From: DATARH01 sp035570495 | Lineage (GTDB): Bacteria; Pseudomonadota; Alphaproteobacteria; ATCC43930; CGMCC-115725 | Reading direction: 5' to 3' | Assembly (NCBI GenBank): GCA_035570495.1 | Contig: DATMLO010000168.1 | Coordinates: forward strand, 1-27,315 | Length of the DNA: 27,315 nucleotides | In this document: in pieces, positions 7,310-14,808 of the stretch | Layout of the letters: each line of letters begins with the position of its first letter | Position numbering within the stretch: the stretch's first letter is position 1 | Program-made: the position numbers and the translations under genes | Notes under the pieces: generated by a model | The model's input: only the letters and a program-made list of their open reading frames with translations | Told to the model about the DNA's origin: nothing | The model's database searches: none

Positions 7310-8731
7310 TTAGCGCGCGGAGAGAGGCCGGGCGACGTCCTCGAGCGACTGGCGCTCGGCTTTAATCCCGATCAGCAGCTCGACGATCGCCGCTCCGATC
7401 ATCAAGGCGGCGCCGAACAGATAGCCGAGAAAGACGTTGCCGCGCTCGCCGGAGCCGACCAGCGCCGCGAACAGGTAGGGCGCAACCGCACCCCCGCACG
7501 CGGTGCCGACCGCGTAAAAGAAGGCGATTGCCATCGCCCGCGCCTCGAGCGGGAAGCTCTCGCTGACCGTCAGATAGGCCGCGCTCGCCGCCGCCGAGGC
7601 GAAGAAAAAGATGCCGGTCCAGCACGCGGTCAGCGCGGCCGCGCCGACGAGGTTCTCGCGGAACAGATAGCCGACAACCGCCAGCAGGATGCCGGAGATC
7701 GCATAGGTGAAGGTGATCATCGGCTTGCGCCCGATCGTATCGAACAGCGGTCCCAAGACCAGGGGTCCGACGAAATTGCCGAGCGCGAAGGGCAGAACGT
7801 ACCAGCCGATCGACCCCGACGGCACGCCGAAGAACCGGGTCAGCACCAGCGCGTAGGAAAAAAAGATCGCGTTGTAGAAAAACGCCTGTGTTCCCATCAG
7901 CACGAGCCCAAGCACGGCGCGGCGCGGATATTCGCGAACTACCGCGAGCACGATATCGATCATCGAGTTGCGCGACAGGCTGAGCCGAATCTTGCCTTTT
8001 GGTGGCGGTAGGCGATGGCCCTCCACGCGCTTTTCGATCTCGCCAATCACCGCCTCGGCTTCGGGCAGGCGGTTGTGCAGCATCAGCCAGCGCGGGCTTT
8101 CCGGGACCCAGCGACGCAATAAGAGGATTGCAAGGCCGAGCACCGCGCCGATGCCGAACGCGGCACGCCAGCCGATATCGTCGGGCAACACCCCCGGTTT
8201 CAAGAACATCACCGCGCCCAGCGCGCCCAGCGCCGCACCGACCCAGAAGCTGCCGTTGATCGCGAGGTCGGTGCGGCCGCGAAACCGCGCCGGCACCAGT
8301 TCCTGGATCGCCGAGTTGATCGCCGCGTATTCGCCGCCGATCCCCGCGCCGGTCAGCACCCGAAAAAACGCAAAGCTGGCGAAATCCCACGACAGAGCGG
8401 TCGCCGCCGTGGCTGCGAGGTAGAGACCCAACGTCACCATGAAGAGCTTCTTGCGGCCGAAGCGATCGGTCGCGTAGCCAAACAAGAATGCGCCGGCCAC
8501 CGCACCGACCAGATAGGCGGTGCTGACCAGCCCGACCTCGACTTCCGAGAAGTGCAGCACGGGGCTTTTCTGGAGCGCACCGGCGATCGAACCGGCCAAT
8601 GTCACCTCGAGTCCGTCGAGGATCCAAGTGATGCCGAGCGCGATCACGACGAGCGTGTGAAACCGCGACCACGGCAATCGATCGAGGCGCGCAGGGATAT
8701 CTGTCTCGATTTCGGTGTTTGCCGAACGCAT
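7310..8731 (-). CDS. MFS transporter, metabolite:H+ symporter / sugar-porter-like
   Basis: This twelve-helix inner-membrane carrier starts DIPARLDRLPWSRFHTLVV and has the MFS signature GYATDRFGRKKLF between helices 2 and 3, plus PESPRWLM before the central loop and a second GRKPMI signature in the second half. These mark the metabolite:H+ symporter/sugar-porter branch. Substrate unknown. The ATG at 8731 gives the usual short N-terminus for relatives; an in-frame ATG at 8809 would add 26 proline/serine-rich residues and cannot be excluded, since neither has a clear ribosome site. It is divergent from the channel gene and ten bases upstream of the exonuclease, so the two probably share a transcript. 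Confidence 0.85.
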   Translation of the reverse strand: MRSANTEIETDIPARLDRLPWSRFHTLVVIALGITWILDGLEVTLAGSIAGALQKSPVLHFSEVEVGLVSTAYLVGAVAGAFLFGYATDRFGRKKLFMVTLGLYLAATAATALSWDFASFAFFRVLTGAGIGGEYAAINSAIQELVPARFRGRTDLAINGSFWVGAALGALGAVMFLKPGVLPDDIGWRAAFGIGAVLGLAILLLRRWVPESPRWLMLHNRLPEAEAVIGEIEKRVEGHRLPPPKGKIRLSLSRNSMIDIVLAVVREYPRRAVLGLVLMGTQAFFYNAIFFSYALVLTRFFGVPSGSIGWYVLPFALGNFVGPLVLGPLFDTIGRKPMITFTYAISGILLAVVGYLFRENLVGAAALTACWTGIFFFASAAASAAYLTVSESFPLEARAMAIAFFYAVGTACGGAVAPYLFAALVGSGERGNVFLGYLFGAALMIGAAIVELLIGIKAERQSLEDVARPLSAR

Positions 8732-8878
8732 ACCGCGAGAACGCCCGGCGCCGGAAGGCGTCGCAGGAGTTTGCAAAGGAGATGTCGATCGCGGTGTGAT
8801 TTGTGGCATTCCGGCCTGCCCTCGGGAGGTTCACAGCCGCAATTTCGCCAACCTGCAGCCGATAATCCGGTTTCCCGC

Positions 8879-11113
8879 ATGATGAAATCGCTGTTCATTT
8901 TGGCGCTTTTTGCGCTGATCGTTGCCGGGCCAAGGGGCGCCGACGCTCAGGGCGCTGCGGCCTTATTTGGCACGGAGGCAGCCGCTCCCGCGAGCACTCC
9001 GCCACCAACACCGGCACCGACATTGACCGCGGCGCAGGCGCAGCAGGCCATCGAGGTGCTGCAGGACCCGCAGAAGCGCGCCGCGCTGATCACCACGCTG
9101 CAAGCGATCGCGCAAGGTGCGCCGGCTGCGCAACCACAAGCCGCCCCCTCGGCCGCGACGCCCGCACCAGCGAAAGCTGCGGACGAGGTGACGCTGAAGC
9201 CAAACAGCCTCGGCGCCCAGCTGCTCGTCGCGGCGTCGCACTGGAGCGTACGGCTTGCCAACGACGCGGCGGCGACATTCCAGACAATGAACAATCTGCC
9301 GGCGCTCGGTCGCTGGTTCTGGAACCTGCAAAACGATCCGCCGGCATCGCGGAGCCTGGCGGTCGCCGCCGGCTGGCTCGCGCTGATCTTCAGCTTGGCG
9401 CTGCTGCTCGAAGTTTTTACGAGCTTCGCACTGCGCCGGCCGCGTGAGGCGCTGACCCGGCACCTGCCGAGAGGCGAAGGGGAGCGCACACGGCTGCTTC
9501 ACCTCTTGCCGTACGCTTTGATCAGGCTGCTGCTCGATCTCGTACCGGTGGCCGTGTTCGCCGCCGCCGGAAACCTGCTGGTCGGCGTGCGGCCAGGCAT
9601 CGACGGCAAGACGCGGCTCGTCGTGATCGCGATCGTCAACGCCTACGCCGCGTGCCGCGCCGCGATGTGCGTCGCGCGCATGCTGCTGTCGCCGGGCAAC
9701 GCGCGCCTGAGGCTGTGGCGGCTCGACGACGCGGATGCGCATTTCGTGCTGGTCTGGGTACGGCGGCTGGTCATCGTCGCGATCTTTGGCGACGCGCTGG
9801 TCGAGGTCGCGCTGCTGCTCGGCCTTGACCAAAGCGCGCATGACGGTTTTGAGCGGCTCATCTCGTTTGTGCTGGCGGTGATGCTAGTCGTTGTCGCGAT
9901 CCGCTCGCGGCACGGGGTCGGCGCCTATCTCCGCGGCACCCGGCGCGACTCGGCACGCTGGCGCGGCTGGCTCGCCGAAGCCTGGCCTTATCTGGCGGTG
10001 ATCACGATCGTCAGCTTCTGGGTCGGCACGGCGACCGGGACCCGCGGCGGCCTTTCCGGGCTTTATTTCCCCGGCGTCACGCTCGCCGCGATCATCGCCG
10101 CGCGGCTCCTGACGATCATCGTGCTCGGCATTCTCGACCGGCTGCTGTTCCGCGAACCCCCAGCGACCAGCGCTCTGCCTGGGCTCGGCCAGCGCGTCGC
10201 ATATTACAGGCGGCCGTTTGAAATGCTGGCGATCGCGGTCATTGCGGGACTGTGCGCGATCGTCGTGCTGCAATTATGGGGCGCGCCGGCCTTTGCGTGG
10301 TTTGTCGCGGGCGGCACCGGGGCTCATCTCGTCTCGGCGCTAACGACGGTAGCGGTCGCGATCATCTCCGCGATCGCGATCTGGGAAGTGGGCCACGCCC
10401 TGCTCGAGCGCCAATTGGCCCAAGTCGGGCCGGGCGGCCAGGTGCGCTCCGTCAGGCTCCTGACGCTGCTGCCGATGCTGCGGACGGCGCTGCTGGCGGC
10501 AATCATCGCCATTATCGGGCTGACAGCGCTCTCCGAGATCGGCGTCAACATCGCACCGCTGCTCGCCGGTGCGGGGATCGTCGGCATCGCCGTCGGCTTT
10601 GGCTCGCAGCACCTCGTGCAGGACGTCATTACCGGCATCTTTGTGCTGTTCGAGAACGCGATCCAGATCGGCGACTCGGTGACCGCCGCAGGGCTGTCCG
10701 GCTCGGTTGAGCAATTGTCGGTGCGCACGCTGCGACTGCGCGCCAGTGACGGGTCGGTGCACATCATCCCGTTCAGCTCGGTGACCACGATCACCAACAG
10801 CAATCGCGGTCTCGGCAACGCCGCTATCGCTGTGACGATCGCGCTCAACGAAAATGTCGACCAGGTCATCGAGACGCTGAGCGAAATCGGCTCGGTGATG
10901 CGCCAGGACGCGGAATTCGGGCCGAAAATGCTCGGCGATCTGCAGATTTTTGGGGTCGACCAGGTGCGGCCTTGGGGCGTCACGATCACCGGGCAGATCG
11001 TCTGCACCGACAGCGGCCGCTGGCCAGTCCAGCGCGAGTTCAATCGGCGCCTGAAACAGCGTTTCGAGGAAGCGGGGATCGCCCTGAGTGCACCGCCGAT
11101 GGCGCAGGCCTAG
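8879..11113 (+). CDS. Large MscS-family mechanosensitive ion channel (YbiO-like)
   Basis: The 744-residue inner-membrane channel starts with a signal-peptide-like segment (MMKSLFILALFALIVAGPRG...ADAQ), then a proline/alanine-rich periplasmic linker (about 25-100) and many membrane helices. The MscS pore region is in the last third: GVNIAPLLAGAGIVGIAVGF, followed by GSQHLVQDVITGIFVLFE, then the beta domain (IQIGDSV, GSVEQLSVRTLRLR, IIPFSSV). This is the YbiO-type larger MscS relative that relieves osmotic downshock. Two adjacent ATG codons (8879 and 8882) are candidates; no strong ribosome site precedes them. The open frame continues upstream to 8552, but that stretch is antisense to the MFS gene. 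Its TAG shares the bases CTAG with the stop of the convergent amidohydrolase. Confidence 0.9.
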   Translation: MMKSLFILALFALIVAGPRGADAQGAAALFGTEAAAPASTPPPTPAPTLTAAQAQQAIEVLQDPQKRAALITTLQAIAQGAPAAQPQAAPSAATPAPAKAADEVTLKPNSLGAQLLVAASHWSVRLANDAAATFQTMNNLPALGRWFWNLQNDPPASRSLAVAAGWLALIFSLALLLEVFTSFALRRPREALTRHLPRGEGERTRLLHLLPYALIRLLLDLVPVAVFAAAGNLLVGVRPGIDGKTRLVVIAIVNAYAACRAAMCVARMLLSPGNARLRLWRLDDADAHFVLVWVRRLVIVAIFGDALVEVALLLGLDQSAHDGFERLISFVLAVMLVVVAIRSRHGVGAYLRGTRRDSARWRGWLAEAWPYLAVITIVSFWVGTATGTRGGLSGLYFPGVTLAAIIAARLLTIIVLGILDRLLFREPPATSALPGLGQRVAYYRRPFEMLAIAVIAGLCAIVVLQLWGAPAFAWFVAGGTGAHLVSALTTVAVAIISAIAIWEVGHALLERQLAQVGPGGQVRSVRLLTLLPMLRTALLAAIIAIIGLTALSEIGVNIAPLLAGAGIVGIAVGFGSQHLVQDVITGIFVLFENAIQIGDSVTAAGLSGSVEQLSVRTLRLRASDGSVHIIPFSSVTTITNSNRGLGNAAIAVTIALNENVDQVIETLSEIGSVMRQDAEFGPKMLGDLQIFGVDQVRPWGVTITGQIVCTDSGRWPVQREFNRRLKQRFEEAGIALSAPPMAQA

Positions 11114-12552
11114 TCGGCGACCGGCAAGCTCAGCGGCACGATCTCCTCGGCGCGGCGGCGCAGATAGTCGCGCTGTGGCGCGTCGGCCTGCATGCGTTCC
11201 TGTGCGGCCGCCAGCCGCCGCGCGGCATCGGCCTGATCCATGGTCAGCACCCGACGGTCGGCGACGATCTGAACGCCGTCGACGAACACGTCGCGCACCG
11301 CGCGGTCGGCCGCGTGGTAGACAAAGCCGCGCAGTGGATCGCGCGCCGGCTGCATCTGCGGGCAGGACAGATCGACCAGCACGAGGTCGGCCTTCTTGCC
11401 CGACGCAAGCCGCCCAATATCGTCGCGCAGCAGCGCGGTCGCGCCGCCCGCGGTCGCGGCGTGGAGGAAATCGGCGACATCGACCGCGTGGATGTCGCGC
11501 GCGGCGATGCGGGCCAGCACCGAGGCCTTGCGCATTTCCTCTACAAGGTTGTGCGGGCTGCAATCGGTGCCCATGCCCATCACCGCGCCGGCGCGCAGGT
11601 AATCGCCGAAATGCTCCATGACCTGGCCGTAGCGAGCAAACGGCGTCGGACAATGCGCGACGGCCGTACCGGTGTCGCCGAGCAGCTTCAAGTCGTCTTT
11701 AGTATGCCAGCGCACCCAGGAATGCGTGTCGAGAAACAGCGCGTGGCCGAGGATCGTGCCGGGGCCGAGCAGACCCAAACGGTGCGCCCATTGGATCGGC
11801 GTCACCCCGTAGCGGAAGATCATCTCGCGCACCTCGTTGACGCTCTGCGCGCAATGGGTGGTGAAGGCGAGGCCGCGCTCCTGGGCCGCGTCGCGGCTGT
11901 CGCGCAGCAAATCCTCGGTGCAAGTGTCGATCTGCATCGGCGATACGACACCGGAAAGCCTGCCGCACGGGTGCGCCAGCGCCGCATCGATGACCTGCAG
12001 CGCCCACTCGAAGCCGGTTCGGCCGCGCGCCTCGTTCCACTCGTAGCTGGGGCCCAGATCGTGCTCGAGAAACCACCGCGCCGAGGCATAGCCCGGGGCG
12101 AGAAAGCCGCGCATCCCGCTTCTGGCGAAAAGCTCGATCCAGCCTTCGAACGGCGCGGAGATGTCGACCAGCGTGGTGACGCCGCCGAGCAGCAGCTCGC
12201 AATAGGCGAACTCGGCCGATGCTTCGCGCGCTTCGTCATCGGGCGCGGAGAAGGCCTGACCGCGCTCGTAGAGCCCGGTCATGTGCATGTTGGCGACGCC
12301 GTGTTCCTCGCGGATGCCGCGATACAGCGGCTCGTGATGCGGGTGGGAGTGGATGTCAATCAGTCCGGGCATGACCATCAACCCGGCGCCGTCGATAACC
12401 CGGTCGGCCGTGCCGAGGTAAGCGGCGGGACCGAGAGGGGTGATCGTGTCGCCGGCGAAGGCAACGTCGACGCCACGGCGATACACCTGGCGCTGCCGAG
12501 CCGCGTCCCAGGCGATCACCCAATCGGTGTTGCGGATCACGGTCGTCGGCAT
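11110..12552 (-). CDS. Amidohydrolase-family protein (cytosine deaminase / chlorohydrolase-like)
   Basis: The 480-residue metal-dependent hydrolase has an N-terminal beta-sandwich segment, then MPGLIDIHSHPHH with the HxH metal ligands (His68 and His70), further histidines in FTTHCAQS and ILGHALFL, and the catalytic-type aspartate in GMGTDCSPHN. The C-terminal LASGKKADLVLVDL returns to the small beta domain, as in the ATZ/TRZ and guanine/cytosine deaminase group. It probably hydrolyses an amide, amidine or amino group on a small ring compound; the substrate is unknown. The start at 12552 is supported by GGAGG about eight bases upstream. It is divergent from the P1 peptidase, with 41 bases between start codons, so the two may share a regulatory region. 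Confidence 0.85.
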   Translation of the reverse strand: MPTTVIRNTDWVIAWDAARQRQVYRRGVDVAFAGDTITPLGPAAYLGTADRVIDGAGLMVMPGLIDIHSHPHHEPLYRGIREEHGVANMHMTGLYERGQAFSAPDDEAREASAEFAYCELLLGGVTTLVDISAPFEGWIELFARSGMRGFLAPGYASARWFLEHDLGPSYEWNEARGRTGFEWALQVIDAALAHPCGRLSGVVSPMQIDTCTEDLLRDSRDAAQERGLAFTTHCAQSVNEVREMIFRYGVTPIQWAHRLGLLGPGTILGHALFLDTHSWVRWHTKDDLKLLGDTGTAVAHCPTPFARYGQVMEHFGDYLRAGAVMGMGTDCSPHNLVEEMRKASVLARIAARDIHAVDVADFLHAATAGGATALLRDDIGRLASGKKADLVLVDLSCPQMQPARDPLRGFVYHAADRAVRDVFVDGVQIVADRRVLTMDQADAARRLAAAQERMQADAPQRDYLRRRAEEIVPLSLPVAD

Positions 12553-12579
12553 GCCCTGTCCCTCCGGAAGCCCGGCCAT

Positions 12580-12587
12580 GCTATAGC
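12580..12587. promoter_or_regulatory. GCTATAGC palindrome in the divergent gap, possible -10 element
   Basis: This 8-bp palindrome lies six bases before the ATG at 12594. TATAGC would be a fair -10 for the plus strand and would put transcription start at or near that ATG, which fits the absence of a ribosome site. No good -35 is seen. Confidence 0.2.
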
Positions 12588-12593
12588 GATGCC

Positions 12594-13604
12594 ATGCCCT
12601 CTGGCCCGCGCAATCTGATCACCGACGTACCGGGCATCCTGGTCGGTCAGGCGGAGGATCGCGAGGCGATCACCGGCACCACTGTGGTGCTGGCGGAAGC
12701 GCCCGCGGTGGCCGCTGTCGATGTGCGCGGCGGCGCGCCGGGAAGCCGCGAAACCGAGCTTCTGCGGCCGGGAAACCTGGTTGAGCGGGTCGATGCGATC
12801 GTACTGTCGGGCGGCTCAGCGTTCGGGCTCGACGCCGGCGCCGGGGTGATGGACGCGCTCGCCGCGCAGGGTCGCGGCTTTGTGGTCGGCGAGGCGCGAG
12901 TGCCGATCGTCCCGGCCGCGATCCTCTTCGACCTCAATTTTCCCGGCCGACAGCACTGGACGGAAGAGCCGCCGCATCGCCGGCTCGGGCGCGAGGCCGT
13001 CGCGCGGGCAGGACGTGACTTTGCGCTCGGCAATGCGGGCGCCGGGCTCGGCGCCAAGGCTGGCGCGCTCAAGGGCGGGCTCGGCAGTGCCTCGCTGCGG
13101 CTGACCGCCGGCGCGACGGGAAATTTCACCGTCGGGGCGATCGTCGCGGTCAATTGCTGCGGCTCGGCGGTGCGGCCGGATTGCGGCCGGTTCTGGGCGG
13201 CGGAATTCGCGTTACCCGGAGAGATTCCGCCGCAGCCGGCGAGCCCCGATGCGCCGCTCGACCTCGACGACATGTCGGCGTGCAGCGCGCTTTTTGCCGG
13301 CGCCAACACCACGATCGCCGCAGTCGCGACCGACGCGCCGCTTGATAAGAGCCTCTGTCTGCGCTTTGCGATGATGGCGCAGGACGGACTGGCGCGGGCA
13401 ATCCGCCCGGCGCATACGCCGTTCGACGGCGACACTGTTTTCGCGCTGTCTACCGGACGCGGCGAGCCGGTGGATCCGACGCGCTTGACGCGGCTCGGCA
13501 TGGCCGCGGCCGATTGCCTCGCGCGCGCGGTCATGCGGGCGATCGTCTCCGCGGAGTCGCTGGGCGGATATCCGAGCTGGCGGGGAAAATGGGGTGCCGC
13601 TTAA
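12594..13604 (+). CDS. P1 family peptidase (DmpA/NylC-like self-cleaving N-terminal nucleophile hydrolase)
   Basis: At 336 residues this matches the S58/P1 family, whose members include DmpA aminopeptidase, beta-peptidyl aminopeptidases and the nylon-oligomer hydrolase NylC. Family blocks are ITDVPGILVGQ (9-19), VRGGAPGSRETELLRP (44-59), LSGGSAFGLDAGAGVMDAL (71-89), GNAGAGLGAKAG and GATGNFTVGAIVAVN. The self-cleavage site should be Asn238/Thr239 in GANTTIAAVATDA, by analogy with the Asn/Thr site of NylC, so Thr239 would be the nucleophile. The protein has no signal peptide and is probably cytoplasmic. Natural substrate unknown. It converges with the receiver-kinase gene, with one base between stops. 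Confidence 0.88.
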   Translation: MPSGPRNLITDVPGILVGQAEDREAITGTTVVLAEAPAVAAVDVRGGAPGSRETELLRPGNLVERVDAIVLSGGSAFGLDAGAGVMDALAAQGRGFVVGEARVPIVPAAILFDLNFPGRQHWTEEPPHRRLGREAVARAGRDFALGNAGAGLGAKAGALKGGLGSASLRLTAGATGNFTVGAIVAVNCCGSAVRPDCGRFWAAEFALPGEIPPQPASPDAPLDLDDMSACSALFAGANTTIAAVATDAPLDKSLCLRFAMMAQDGLARAIRPAHTPFDGDTVFALSTGRGEPVDPTRLTRLGMAAADCLARAVMRAIVSAESLGGYPSWRGKWGAA

Positions 13605-13605
13605 C

Positions 13606-14808
13606 CTAGGCGGCGTCGCGTGCCGAACCTTCCTCGATCGGGCACGGCGAGAGAACCCGTTGTGGCGGAAAGATCACCGTTGCCCATGTCCCGATCCCGA
13701 GCTCGCTCTTCAGCTCGAACCGGCCGCCATGCATCTCCATGATCGCCTTGACCAACGGCAGCCCGAGGCCGGTGCCCTGATGCTGGCGGCTCAACGACGA
13801 ATCGACCTGCTCGAACGGCTTCACCACGCGTTCGAGGTCTTCCGCGGGGATACCGATGCCGGTATCCGCGACGGTAATCGCGACACCATCGGCGACATCC
13901 CAGGACGCGGTGATCTTTAGAGCACCGCCGGCCGGGGTGAACTTGACCGAATTGGCGATCAGATTCAGCAGCACCTGCTTGGTCTTACGCTCATCGCCGC
14001 TGATCGGTGGCAACTCATCTGGCAGCTGAACGCTCAGCGTCAGGCTGGCGGCAGTCACGCGGCCGAGGGTCAGCTGGCGGACCGCGCGCATGATGTCGCG
14101 CAGGTCGAAGACATCCTCCGACAGGTCGATCTTGCCGGCTTCGGCTTTCGACAGGTCGAGAATGTCGTTGATGATCTGCAGCAGGTGCGAACCGCTGGCA
14201 TGGATATCGGCGATGTAGGAGCGGTACTGCTCATTGCCGACCGCGCCTAGCACCTCATGCTTCATCATCTCGGAAAAGCCGATGATCGCGTTCAATGGCG
14301 TCCGCAGCTCGTGGCTCATCGTCGCGAGAAAGCCCGACTTCGCCTGGTTCGCAGCCTCCGCCTCCTCCTTCGCGAGCCGCAACTCCTGGTAGGCCGCCTC
14401 ACGGTCGCGCAGCAGGTCGACGCGGTCGAAGCAGCGGTCGAGCACCACGAACAGCGATTGCGGATCGACCGATTTGTCGAAGTAGTCGTAAGCGCCACGG
14501 CGCAGCGCCGCGACCGCGGTATGGGTGTCGAGCTCCGCGGTCATCAGCACGCCGATCAGCTCGGGACGCTCGTTACGCAACCGCGCCAGGAGATCGATGC
14601 CCGAGGTGGTGCCAAGTCGCAGATCGATCAGCGCGACGGGCGGCGGGCTGTAGCCGGGCGACGGCGCCATAATGGCGATGGCGGCGTCGGGCGAGCCGGC
14701 GATCACGGGCTGGAAACCGCGCGGGACCAGAATATCGGCGAGCGACTCGGCGAAATCGCCATCGTCCTCGACGATCAGCACACTGCGGGCGGCGGTATCC
14801 GGGATCAT
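13606..14808 (-). CDS. Receiver-histidine kinase hybrid (N-terminal REC, C-terminal HisKA-HATPase)
   Basis: The 400-residue cytoplasmic protein has no membrane segment. The receiver domain (about 8-125) has the acidic pair Asp15/Asp16, phospho-acceptor Asp62 (ALIDLRL), Thr90 and Lys112, so it looks active. A coiled-coil-like linker (about 135-160) leads to an intact H-box, TMSHELRTPLNAIIGF with His166, then an N-box (Asn282/Asn286), G1 (ADTGIGI, 314-320) and GTGLGL (345-350). The order REC then kinase is that of a response regulator that controls its own kinase, rather than a classical hybrid with a C-terminal receiver. Its start overlaps the stop of the upstream sensor-kinase gene by ATGA, so the two are co-translated. 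No DNA-binding output partner lies next to them. Confidence 0.9.
   Translation of the reverse strand: MIPDTAARSVLIVEDDGDFAESLADILVPRGFQPVIAGSPDAAIAIMAPSPGYSPPPVALIDLRLGTTSGIDLLARLRNERPELIGVLMTAELDTHTAVAALRRGAYDYFDKSVDPQSLFVVLDRCFDRVDLLRDREAAYQELRLAKEEAEAANQAKSGFLATMSHELRTPLNAIIGFSEMMKHEVLGAVGNEQYRSYIADIHASGSHLLQIINDILDLSKAEAGKIDLSEDVFDLRDIMRAVRQLTLGRVTAASLTLSVQLPDELPPISGDERKTKQVLLNLIANSVKFTPAGGALKITASWDVADGVAITVADTGIGIPAEDLERVVKPFEQVDSSLSRQHQGTGLGLPLVKAIMEMHGGRFELKSELGIGTWATVIFPPQRVLSPCPIEEGSARDAA

Noticed and set aside
7362..8834. 490-codon minus-strand frame overlapping the MFS gene in another frame
   Set aside because: Arginine-rich shadow with no transmembrane pattern, while the MFS frame has twelve helices and signature motifs.
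8552..8878. Upstream extension of the channel frame
   Set aside because: Antisense to the MFS N-terminus; the signal-peptide-like start at 8879 is the natural N-terminus.
10340..11653. 437-codon minus-strand frame across the end of the channel gene
   Set aside because: It runs antisense through the conserved MscS domain and into another frame of the amidohydrolase; no motif.
10972..12618. 548-codon plus-strand frame opposite the amidohydrolase
   Set aside because: Arginine/histidine/alanine-rich shadow of the amidohydrolase with no recognisable domain.
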